From an uncultured Bacteroidota bacterium (GTDB taxonomy: Bacteria > Bacteroidota > Bacteroidia > Bacteroidales > WCHB1-69), in the NCBI GenBank assembly GCA_902774175.1, contig CACYHG010000012.1, positions 1 through 43,228 of the forward strand: a DNA stretch of 43,228 bases, read 5' to 3'. Positions 1-6,105 of this stretch are shown here, piece after piece. The notes under the pieces are model-generated. The model did no database searches. It saw only the letters and a program-made list of their open reading frames with translations, and was not told the DNA's origin. Positions within the stretch are counted from its first letter, which is position 1. Every line of letters begins with the position of its first letter. The translations under genes were made by a program, and so were the position numbers.

Positions 1-396
1 AACTCAGCCCTGCTATACCTGCTGCTTCTGCCCTTCCACCTGATCGGGCTGCTTCCGCACCTGCCGATCTATGCCATCACGCCGTTGGCGACCCGGAAAC
101 TGGAGGACAAACTGATGTACGCCTCCATCGACATCTGCGTCTGGATTTTGGGCATCCCTATTTTCTATCTGATATATTTCTTCCTGCTCGGTGCTTTCGG
201 AAGCTGGCTCTTCGCACTGGTTTTCATCCTGCTGCTTCCGATTTTCGGCAAGTTCGCACACGGATACCACCTCCATTTCAGACAGGATTTCCAGCGTTTC
301 CGTGCAAACCTGATCCGGAAAAACCGGAAAAAGAGCTGGGAAAAGATGAGCCGCCTGCGCGAAGAGCTGGACAAGGATCTGGAATCGCTGATGTAG
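1..396 (+). CDS. C-terminal part of a lysophospholipid acyltransferase-like membrane protein (5' end outside window)
   Basis: The frame is open from base 1 to a TAG at 394-396, so the 5' end lies outside the window and only about 131 residues are visible. They begin with a leucine-rich hydrophobic stretch followed by a Pro-rich turn and the run ATRKLEDKLMYASIDI, then two further hydrophobic helices (about residues 45-80) and a basic, charged C-terminal tail. The layout resembles the C-terminal end of the large 1-acyl-glycerol-3-phosphate acyltransferases of Bacteroidetes, where a membrane segment precedes a K-x-x-D motif. The catalytic HX4D region would lie upstream and cannot be checked, so the assignment is tentative. 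The stop codon abuts the ATG of the next gene with no gap, which suggests co-transcription and possibly translational coupling. Confidence 0.5.
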   Translation, partial: NSALLYLLLLPFHLIGLLPHLPIYAITPLATRKLEDKLMYASIDICVWILGIPIFYLIYFFLLGAFGSWLFALVFILLLPIFGKFAHGYHLHFRQDFQRFRANLIRKNRKKSWEKMSRLREELDKDLESLM

Positions 397-1206
397 ATGG
401 ACGAAACCAGCCGCATCCTGCTCCGCCACCAGACGAGAGGACTGCAAGCCCTTTATCCCATTCTGCCACATTCCGCATGCAATGATGCGGCAAAGGATTT
501 GCTGCTCCTTCCCAAAGAGAACATACTAGTTGTGACAGGTTTCTGCTGCTTCGGAGCCGGAGAGACCGACGGTCCCGTCGGAAGCCATTTTTTGGCATTG
601 GCATTGAAGAGGCTCGGATTCAACCCAACCATTGTGACGGACAACTACAGCAGCGCCTATTTTGACCATGCGGACCACGAATGCCTCTGCTGCGGTTTTG
701 GAACGGATTTTCATGCGCTGGCGGAAGAACTCAGTCCGGTCGCCTGCATCGCCATCGAACGTTGCGGACGTGCATCCGACGGCCGATACTATTCCATGGG
801 CAAAAAGGATATTTCCGACGTCACCCCTCCCCTTGACACACTTTTTCTGGAAAGAGCGGCAGACTGCCTCACCATCGGCATCGGGGACGGCGGAAACGAG
901 ATCGGGATGGGCAAATACCACGATACACTGCTGGCCACGGGGAAAATCATCCCCTCCTGCGTAACCGCAGACCATTGCATTGTGGCCACCGTATCAAACT
1001 GGGGAGCCTACGGACTTATGGCCGCATTGTCCATGCTGACAGATATGCCGCTGCTGCCGGAGGCGGAACAGATGGATGAATATTTGCACGAGATTGTACG
1101 GATGGGCGCGACCGACGGGATTCTCGGCCCAGGCCATTGCAGCACGGACGGATTCCCACCCTCCACGGATGCGGAAATCATAGCCGCGCTCGCAGCTTTG
1201 CGTTAG
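397..1206 (+). CDS. D-glutamate cyclase-type (DUF4392) protein
   Basis: This 269-residue protein matches the DUF4392 family, whose mammalian member DGLUCY converts D-glutamate to 5-oxo-D-proline. Recognisable family motifs are an early Gly-rich segment (FGAGETDGPVGS, about residue 52), the run ERCGRASDGRYYSMGKKDIS in the middle, a following PPLDTLF, and the hallmark GDGGNEIGMG (about residue 164). No signal peptide or membrane helix is visible, so it is probably cytoplasmic. The ATG directly follows the stop codon of the upstream membrane protein. The 3' end overlaps the convergent peptidase gene by 4 bases. D-glutamate is a peptidoglycan precursor, so a salvage or detoxification role is plausible, but bacterial members have little direct evidence and the substrate is inferred from the family. 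Confidence 0.8.
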   Translation: MDETSRILLRHQTRGLQALYPILPHSACNDAAKDLLLLPKENILVVTGFCCFGAGETDGPVGSHFLALALKRLGFNPTIVTDNYSSAYFDHADHECLCCGFGTDFHALAEELSPVACIAIERCGRASDGRYYSMGKKDISDVTPPLDTLFLERAADCLTIGIGDGGNEIGMGKYHDTLLATGKIIPSCVTADHCIVATVSNWGAYGLMAALSMLTDMPLLPEAEQMDEYLHEIVRMGATDGILGPGHCSTDGFPPSTDAEIIAALAALR

Positions 1207-2714
1207 AACTTCCAACCCAAACCTATGGTGAAGGAGCGTCCGTAGCCCTTCGGATAATAGTCCGAAAGCAACATGGGGCTCAAATCGAACGAGTAACGGT
1301 ACTCCAGCAGGAATTTGTGGATGGCATAGTTGAATCCGAACGCCACCCCGTACTGATGCTGCTGCAGCACCTCCGACCAGCCCTTTGTCTCCTCCACCAA
1401 CCTGTTATTCAAACTGCCGGCAAAGACATAGCGGTAATATGGCGCGACAAAGAGACCCATTTTAAACCACATACCCTCAATATCCATGTTGACGGAGTTG
1501 AATTGGATGCGCAGCGGCACCTCTAATGCATGGTACCGGTAGGACTGCAGCTGCGTGTATCCCGAACCGAGACTTGTGTAGCAGGCGGCCAAACCCAGCT
1601 CGAATTTTGAGGTCGGACAGATGTTCCATTCGGCCATCAGGGAATAGGCAAACTTGCTTGATCCGACCAGTTCGTTGTCCTCCAGCCACAAACGTCCGCT
1701 ACCGAGCCGGAGCATCAGACTGAGTCCCATCACACGGTTGGCTTCGGATTCGTCACCGCTGCCGTTATGTATGCGCGCCACCTTGCCTGAAGGGGCGAAC
1801 TGAGGGTCGGATGCAGCCTTCGTGACCAGGGCATACAGGTGTTCAGCCACATAGGCCATGCCCTCCAGATCCAACCCAGCGGCCTCGTCATTCACTTTGT
1901 GATATGGGGATTTCAAACCGGTGGTGACAGCTAAAGTGGGACAGCCCAGCATAGCGAAACGGCGCGTGTCCGTTGCAGTGAAAATGCTGGTTTCAAATTC
2001 CTTCAGTTTGACGTTACCATAAGGTGCGTTCCAAGGCAAGGCATTGATGAACTTTTTGCCGTCGGCAATGGTGCCATATCCCATATACTCCAGATACCCG
2101 GAGGTACGCAGGTAGCCGACCATGTCCACGCTCAGCATCAGCTTAACCTGATCCTTCGGTGAAGGGAAGTAATGGTTGGCCAGATATGTGGAGCCCTCCA
2201 GCCCGACCTCCTCCGCATCGAAAAAGGCCACCAGCACGGAACGCTTCAGCTGTTCGGGATGCGCCTGCAGCATACGTGTCACCTCCAGCAGCACGGAGCT
2301 GCCGCTGGCGTTGTCGTCCGCACCGTTATATATGTTATCCGCAGCACTTGGGTCCAGGTTGACACCGATGTGGTCGTAGTGCGCCCCGATAACAATGTAC
2401 TCGTTCTTCAGCAGGGAATCGGTCCCGGGGAAAAGCACCATGACATTCTGCCCCCTCTGCTTCCCTCCCTTATAGGTGAAAGGATAATAGTAGGTGGTGT
2501 CCGCATAGGGCTTCGCACCCATCCCCTGCAGCTGGCGGCAGATGTACGCCGCCGCCTTTTGTGCATAGATCGTGCCTGTTTTCCTGCCCCGAAGCGAATC
2601 GTCGGCAAGAGTGAAGGCGTGCTGTTTCAAACGTGCGACAGTTTCAGCATGCTGCGCCTCTGCCGCAACTGAAAGGCAGCAGAGCGCCAGAATGGTCAAC
2701 ATTTGTTTCTTCAT
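1203..2714 (-). CDS. Secreted M28-family zinc aminopeptidase fused to a C-terminal outer-membrane beta-barrel domain
   Basis: A signal peptide (MKKQMLTILALCCLSVAAEAQ) precedes an M28 peptidase domain at about residues 25-310. The expected co-catalytic zinc ligands and catalytic acids are present in order: GAHYDH, NGADDNASG, DAEEVGLEGS, SVDMVGY and YHKVND. M28 enzymes are exo-aminopeptidases using two zinc ions. From about residue 325 to the end the sequence changes to alternating amphipathic strands rich in Tyr, Phe and Gly and ends in GLGWKF with a terminal aromatic residue, which is typical of PorT-like (OMP_b-brl) outer-membrane barrels. The peptidase is therefore probably tethered to the outer membrane. 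It starts 14 bases after the cvfB-like stop and likely shares its transcript. The peptidase call is strong; the barrel is inferred from sequence pattern. Confidence 0.85.
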   Translation of the reverse strand: MKKQMLTILALCCLSVAAEAQHAETVARLKQHAFTLADDSLRGRKTGTIYAQKAAAYICRQLQGMGAKPYADTTYYYPFTYKGGKQRGQNVMVLFPGTDSLLKNEYIVIGAHYDHIGVNLDPSAADNIYNGADDNASGSSVLLEVTRMLQAHPEQLKRSVLVAFFDAEEVGLEGSTYLANHYFPSPKDQVKLMLSVDMVGYLRTSGYLEYMGYGTIADGKKFINALPWNAPYGNVKLKEFETSIFTATDTRRFAMLGCPTLAVTTGLKSPYHKVNDEAAGLDLEGMAYVAEHLYALVTKAASDPQFAPSGKVARIHNGSGDESEANRVMGLSLMLRLGSGRLWLEDNELVGSSKFAYSLMAEWNICPTSKFELGLAACYTSLGSGYTQLQSYRYHALEVPLRIQFNSVNMDIEGMWFKMGLFVAPYYRYVFAGSLNNRLVEETKGWSEVLQQHQYGVAFGFNYAIHKFLLEYRYSFDLSPMLLSDYYPKGYGRSFTIGLGWKF

Positions 2715-2728
2715 ATCTCAACAATTTA

Positions 2729-3571
2729 TTATTCAGGTTTGATCAAGACAATTCCATCCTCCTCCAACTGCACCAGCCCCTTCTTATAGAGGTCACCGAC
2801 CGCCTTCTTGAAGGTCTTTTTGCTGACCCCGAACATCCGGTAGATGGTTTCAGGGTCGGTTTTGTCGGTGCATGGCAGGTAGCCGCCGCGGCTGCGGAGG
2901 AACTCCAGCAGACGGTCGGAGAAATCAACAACCTTTGCATATCCGGTCTTGTAGAGGACAAGGTCAATCTTTCCGTCCGGACGCACCTGCTCCACAAAGG
3001 CGGACTCGCGGTCACCGTTGCGCAACCCTGCGAAGACCTCATCGGAATAGAGCATCCCCTTGTACTTTTGGTCAACAATCACCTTGTAGCCCAACTCAGT
3101 ACGCTGGTATACCAGCACATCCACACGATCCTTGCTGCGGTATGCGTCCGCAGGCGCTGGCAGCAGATGCTGCTCAACCTTGGATGTGGCCACAAGACGC
3201 CGTGTCTTTTCATCCACATAGGCGTAGACCACCACCCTTTCGCCAACCTGCATCCGATGGTACTGTTCGCGGTATGGCATAAGCAGATCCTTCAGCAGCC
3301 CGCATTCCAGAAAGGCTCCAATCTTTGTAACCTGTTTGACACGCAGCGCGGCGAAACGCCCCGACTGTATCAGCGGATGCTCAGTCGTCGCCACCAGACG
3401 GTCCTCCGAATCGGTGTATACGAACACCGTGACGGTATCCCCCACCTGCCATTCCGGAAGCACATATTTGCGCGGCACCAGGATTTCGCCGTAGCCCCCG
3501 CCGTCCACAATCACGCCGAAATCAAGTTTCCGGGTGATCTTCAAATCGTTGTATCTGCCTATTTCTACCAT
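2729..3571 (-). CDS. CvfB-like S1 RNA-binding protein
   Basis: The 280-residue product matches the CvfB/YitL family: several S1-like OB-fold repeats followed by a C-terminal winged helix. Repeats are visible as VDGGGYGEILVPRKY (residues about 20-35), GAFLECGLLKDLLMPYREQY (about 90-110) and GYKVIVDQKYKGMLYSDEVF (about 165-185). The final 60 residues (GGYLPCTDKTDPETIYRMFG onward, then SKKTFKKAVGDLYKKGLV) form the winged helix. In staphylococci CvfB affects virulence gene expression and it is thought to bind RNA. A longer TTG start exists at 3586. I chose the ATG at 3571 because the TAnnTTTGC promoter at 3597-3605 would leave almost no leader for the upstream start. The peptidase gene follows 14 bases downstream. 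Confidence 0.88.
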   Translation of the reverse strand: MVEIGRYNDLKITRKLDFGVIVDGGGYGEILVPRKYVLPEWQVGDTVTVFVYTDSEDRLVATTEHPLIQSGRFAALRVKQVTKIGAFLECGLLKDLLMPYREQYHRMQVGERVVVYAYVDEKTRRLVATSKVEQHLLPAPADAYRSKDRVDVLVYQRTELGYKVIVDQKYKGMLYSDEVFAGLRNGDRESAFVEQVRPDGKIDLVLYKTGYAKVVDFSDRLLEFLRSRGGYLPCTDKTDPETIYRMFGVSKKTFKKAVGDLYKKGLVQLEEDGIVLIKPE

Positions 3572-3596
3572 TACAATGGTTTTCAAATTTCGGTTT

Positions 3597-3605
3597 GCAA
3601 AGATA
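3597..3605 (-). promoter_or_regulatory. Bacteroidetes -7 promoter element for cvfB-like gene
   Basis: The minus strand reads TATCTTTGC, an exact match to the TAnnTTTGC -7 consensus of Bacteroidetes sigma-ABfr. It lies 26 bases upstream of the ATG at 3571. No clear -33 TTTG is visible. Confidence 0.7.
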
Positions 3606-3651
3606 GCACTTTTTCAGAAACTCTTTGGCTGGGCCTCCCATTGTGCCCAAT

Positions 3652-3765
3652 CTATCTCATCAAAAAACTATCGTAAGTCAAATTTTTAGAATGCGCCATC
3701 ACAAAATCAGCAGCATCAATAATATGCAGCAACCGCTCACGGTCCCTAATTGGTTCTCTCATAAA
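3652..3765 (-). pseudogene. Truncated HepT-like HEPN toxin remnant
   Basis: The 37 visible codons, MREPIRDRERLLHIIDAADF followed by VMAHSKNLTYDSFLMR, match the N-terminal helix of HepT/DUF86 HEPN ribonucleases. Full-length members are around 110 residues. A TAG ends the frame here, and neither other frame downstream resembles the rest of a HEPN domain. The C-terminal part, which carries the catalytic RX4HXY motif, is therefore missing. The remnant starts 20 bases inside the 3' end of the MntA gene, the normal overlapping arrangement for this pair. Its 3' end is only about 45 bases from the promoter of the cvfB-like gene, so a deletion probably removed the toxin's C-terminal part. No toxicity is expected from this fragment. 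Confidence 0.75.
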
Positions 3766-4039
3766 CAAGGATTTTATCACGGTTATAGCTTTCACGGGCA
3801 TAATCGGCAAGCCCATCTTCTGTAACCAAATCAACATTACGGCCTAACAGCCGTTCAAGTTCATTCCACATACCGAAAAACCTTAATCCAACTGGCTGGG
3901 AATGATCAAGGTCAACCATCAGATCAACATCACTTTCGGCACTTTCCTCGTTACGGGCAAACGAACCGAACACCCAAGCCTTCAAAACAGGCTGAGTGGA
4001 AAAGTAATCACTGATTTGCTTGACTAACTGTGAATCCAT
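3746..4039 (-). CDS. mntA: MntA-type nucleotidyltransferase antitoxin
   Basis: The 97-residue protein is a minimal nucleotidyltransferase. The signature GSX10DXD is complete: GSFARNEESAESDVD at about residues 25-39, followed by a third acidic position in the NVDLVTEDGL strand at about residue 69. In MntA/HepT modules the MntA protein AMPylates the HepT toxin near its active site and silences it. Here the toxin partner immediately downstream is truncated, leaving an apparently intact antitoxin without a working toxin. The ATG at 4039 is 20 bases downstream of a TAnnTTTGC promoter element. It could still act on a HepT elsewhere in the genome, or be on its way to loss. Confidence 0.85.
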   Translation of the reverse strand: MDSQLVKQISDYFSTQPVLKAWVFGSFARNEESAESDVDLMVDLDHSQPVGLRFFGMWNELERLLGRNVDLVTEDGLADYARESYNRDKILVYERTN

Positions 4040-4058
4040 ATTTGTTTTAGTTTAAAAT

Positions 4059-4067
4059 GCAAAAGTA
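4059..4067 (-). promoter_or_regulatory. Bacteroidetes -7 promoter element for mntA
   Basis: The minus strand reads TACTTTTGC, matching TAnnTTTGC, 20 bases upstream of the mntA ATG. The roughly 235 bases between here and the RelE-type toxin gene (4040-4275) hold no convincing gene. A plus-strand frame is open from 4099 to 4262 but lacks a usable start. Confidence 0.65.
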
Positions 4068-4275
4068 AACAAAATCACGATATGTTTTGCATTCATGAAT
4101 CTTTTTTCGGAAAATCATCTATCCTACTGTATTTAATGGTACCTTAAATTCGGACAGCAATCATAATCAAAATACTGACACAAAAATTCAAATCGGGAAA
4201 TCTATTTTTGGAAAAACCTGGAATGGTGTTGGGATAGTTGGACTTGCTCTAAATATGGCTTAAGGCTTTAACTGA

Positions 4276-4608
4276 CTATCTTTCCAAAAGATAACGGATA
4301 AAATCGTCCGATACATTTCCCATTTCCTGTTTATCATATATATATAGCAGTGTGACATTGACAATCTCATCACTGATTTTGTCCAAAGAGAAAGTAATCA
4401 CCCTCATACCTCCACTCTTGCCTTTTCCTTTTGCTGCAACTGCAAGCCGCACTTTTCTGATGCCACCTCCCAAGTCAACTCCTTGGAAAGGATTATCTCG
4501 CATACTTTTAAGGAAATGGTCAAAATCGTCCGCCAAAGAATGGTATTTCTTGGCGTAACGCTTCATTTGACGGACAAATTCCGGATGTGTGGTAATATTA
4601 ACAATCAT
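4276..4608 (-). CDS. RelE/ParE-superfamily toxin
   Basis: This 110-residue basic protein has the RelE/HigB-type layout: two N-terminal helices (PEFVRQMKRYAKKYHSLADD), then beta strands with conserved basic residues (GGGIRKVRLAVAAKGKGKSG), GGMRVITFSLD, and a closing strand-helix (VTLLYIYDKQEMGNVSDDF) ending in YLLER. RelE-fold toxins are generally mRNA interferases acting at the ribosome. Its start overlaps the end of the preceding gene by 4 bases (ATGA), the usual antitoxin-toxin coupling. Activity cannot be judged because catalytic residues vary widely in this group. An antitoxin-first gene order, as here, is the common RelBE-like arrangement. Confidence 0.8.
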   Translation of the reverse strand: MIVNITTHPEFVRQMKRYAKKYHSLADDFDHFLKSMRDNPFQGVDLGGGIRKVRLAVAAKGKGKSGGMRVITFSLDKISDEIVNVTLLYIYDKQEMGNVSDDFIRYLLER

Positions 4609-4910
4609 GCCTCCTCTTCCAATAGCTCCGCCAGCAATTCTTCAGCCGGACGACCTGTCGGACGACCTTCTGCAACTGCACGCCTTACTTCCTCAACCCC
4701 TTTCTTTACACTTTCAACCAAGCGCTGTGCCGCTTCAAGTTCATCAGGAGATAATAATCTGGCATAAGCATCCATCTTTTTACAGCGTTCAGTCTCCTCT
4801 TCGGCATGAAGACGTGAGCGGAACGCTTTGCGTACCGCCTCACTCTGCGACATATACATTGCCCACAATGCATCAGCCGGAGCATATTCGTTTCTAACTA
4901 TCGTACCCAT
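4605..4910 (-). CDS. Antitoxin of the RelE-type pair (unassigned family)
   Basis: The gene lies directly upstream of the RelE-type toxin and overlaps it by 4 bases, which is the main reason for calling it an antitoxin. The 101-residue product is acidic and mostly helical. Residues about 35-65 are charged and coiled-coil-like (SRLHAEEETERCKKMDAYAR), and the tail is very acidic (AEELLAELLEEEA), consistent with a toxin-neutralising segment. I do not recognise a standard DNA-binding fold. A TTG start at 4925 would add five residues. The ATG at 4910 is preferred as the ordinary start codon. A promoter element lies about 95 bases upstream. Confidence 0.7.
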   Translation of the reverse strand: MGTIVRNEYAPADALWAMYMSQSEAVRKAFRSRLHAEEETERCKKMDAYARLLSPDELEAAQRLVESVKKGVEEVRRAVAEGRPTGRPAEELLAELLEEEA

Positions 4911-5006
4911 GTCATTTTTTAACAAAAAAATCGTATCGTCAGCTCAACGTCTTACTTTATGTTCACCCTTTCCTGCATCCCCACTGTGGACTTCGGAAAA
5001 AGCAAT

Positions 5007-5015
5007 GCAAAAGTA
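5007..5015 (-). promoter_or_regulatory. Bacteroidetes -7 promoter element for the RelE-type TA operon
   Basis: The minus strand reads TACTTTTGC. The element forms one end of a roughly 50-bp repeat (5007-5057) whose second copy sits at 6056-6104. The leader before the antitoxin ATG at 4910 would be close to 90 bases. Confidence 0.65.
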
Positions 5016-5057
5016 ATCATTTTTTGAATACGGATTGCAAGTGCGCGGAGAAAAAAG
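5007..5057 (-). repeat. Promoter-containing direct repeat, copy A
   Basis: Matches 6056-6104. Both copies have a -7 element, ten unrelated bases, and then a shared block. On the plus strand this reads GAATACGGATTGCAAGTGC followed by GGAGAAAAAAGC, differing from copy B by two substitutions and a two-base CG insertion. The conserved block lies upstream of the promoter core on the minus strand. Confidence 0.7.
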
Positions 5058-5090
5058 CGAGAAAACAACGGGAATAATTCCAATATCCTT

Positions 5091-5115
5091 TTTTTGCAAG
5101 CGGGACTTGCAAAAA
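5091..5115. repeat. Perfect 10-bp inverted repeat
   Basis: TTTTTGCAAG and CTTGCAAAAA surround a five-base centre CGGGA. It lies 18 bases beyond the stop codon of the broken regulator gene. It has no T-run following the stem on either strand, so it is not a textbook terminator. A weak terminator or a protein-binding dyad are both possible. Confidence 0.6.
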
Positions 5116-5133
5116 TGGAAAAGACGATAAGTC

Positions 5134-6001
5134 CTATTCGCCAATCACCTCCCAATGACCACCCTTGTCGGGACCTACACGACGGATGAAACCTGACTTT
5201 TGTAGTGCCGACAAAGCGTAGATAACGCCACCTAAAGAAGCATTCTCAATAACCGACGCTAATTCTCGCCTGCTATATGAAGGATTCTCTTTTAACTTTA
5301 TAAGAATTTCACGTTGTATTCTTGACAATCCAGTATAGTTTTCTGTATGGTTTTCTGTATGGTTTTCTATTTTATACAATGGCAAAACCAATTCCACCTC
5401 GTCCATTTCAATTTTATTCTTTAAATCAGGTTCTCCCCATCCGCTTTGCCTCCATGCATCCAATATCATCGGAAATCCCGAACCAAGGTTTTCTCCATAT
5501 CCAATCATACGCAACATATTTTGAATCTTGGGATTACGCGCAAATGAAATACCTCCCTCATAAATCTGTTCAACAGGCAGTCGTAAAAGTCCAGGATTTC
5601 GGAACACAAGCATATCATCATGTTTTTCTATTCTTAGCACTCCGGATTCCATTATCATGTCTGCATGAATAATGGAATTTATAAACGCTTCACGGACAGC
5701 TTTATGTAAAGGAGTATCATCCTCCCTCTGCACTCCCACCATACGGAATGGCCTTGGCAAATCAAAAGTCATCTTAGGCAATACATGTCTCTTTTCCAGT
5801 TTCCCTATCAATGACACATCCTATCAAATTTCTCAGGAAAGTTTTGTCTTCCACCTCGTTCCACACATGACCTTCATTTTTGAATTGGAACATTGTACGA
5901 TACCGGTGCAACGAATCAATGTCTATATCCCGCATGTCATAATTCTCCATCAAACGGCCATCATTTCCATTATCGAAAGAATCGCGAATCCACCCTTCGG
6001 T
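5134..6001 (-). pseudogene. Broken AlbA/RecG-like putative transcriptional regulator
   Basis: Two frames together cover the middle and C-terminal parts of the AlbA_2 (RecG-like) regulator family. The upstream fragment (about 6001-5774) includes the segments DIDIDSLHRYRTMFQF, VWNEVEDKTFLRNL and DRETGKE, then hits a stop. The downstream frame (up to 5817, ending 5134) continues with a GHKL-type ATPase-like segment: TPLHKAVREAFINSIIHAD, FRNPGLLRLP and GYGENLGSGFPMI. A winged-helix C-terminus follows (SRRELASVIENAS). Normal members have roughly 80-100 residues between these two parts, so an internal deletion plus frame change is inferred. The N-terminal AlbA DNA-binding domain is also absent. The downstream frame could still be translated from a GTG at 5817, but without the N-terminal domain a normal function is unlikely. 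Confidence 0.75.
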
Positions 6002-6055
6002 TTGGGACTCTCTCTCCCGCCCGCGAACCCGTCAGGACTCCGGACGTTTGACGCT

Positions 6056-6064
6056 GCAAAAATA
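6056..6064 (-). promoter_or_regulatory. Bacteroidetes -7 promoter element upstream of the broken regulator
   Basis: The minus strand reads TATTTTTGC, matching TAnnTTTGC. It sits in repeat copy B, just after the ABC-F gene end, and would transcribe into the pseudogene. Confidence 0.55.
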
Positions 6065-6104
6065 CTCAAAATACGAATATGGATTGTAAGTGCGGAGAAA
6101 AAAG
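6056..6104 (-). repeat. Promoter-containing direct repeat, copy B
   Basis: Second copy of the repeat at 5007-5057, in the same orientation. The shared block reads GAATATGGATTGTAAGTGC then GGAGAAAAAAGC on the plus strand, with identical ten-base spacing to the -7 element. It ends 2 bases before the ABC-F stop codon, so it marks the edge of the accessory island. Confidence 0.7.
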
Positions 6105-6105
6105 C

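Noticed and set aside
2633..3676. 347-codon plus-strand open frame across the CvfB-like gene
   Set aside because: Antisense shadow of a well-supported S1 protein; the translation has no recognisable features.
4099..4262. Plus-strand open frame of about 55 codons ending NMA, with the run GKSIFGKTWNGVGIVGLALN
   Set aside because: It looks protein-like but has no good start codon and no family I recognise. It may be a gene remnant in the accessory island, but this cannot be supported.
3652..6104. Accessory island as a transposon or integrative element
   Set aside because: No transposase, integrase or terminal inverted repeats were found. Only the promoter-containing direct repeats and decayed genes are visible.
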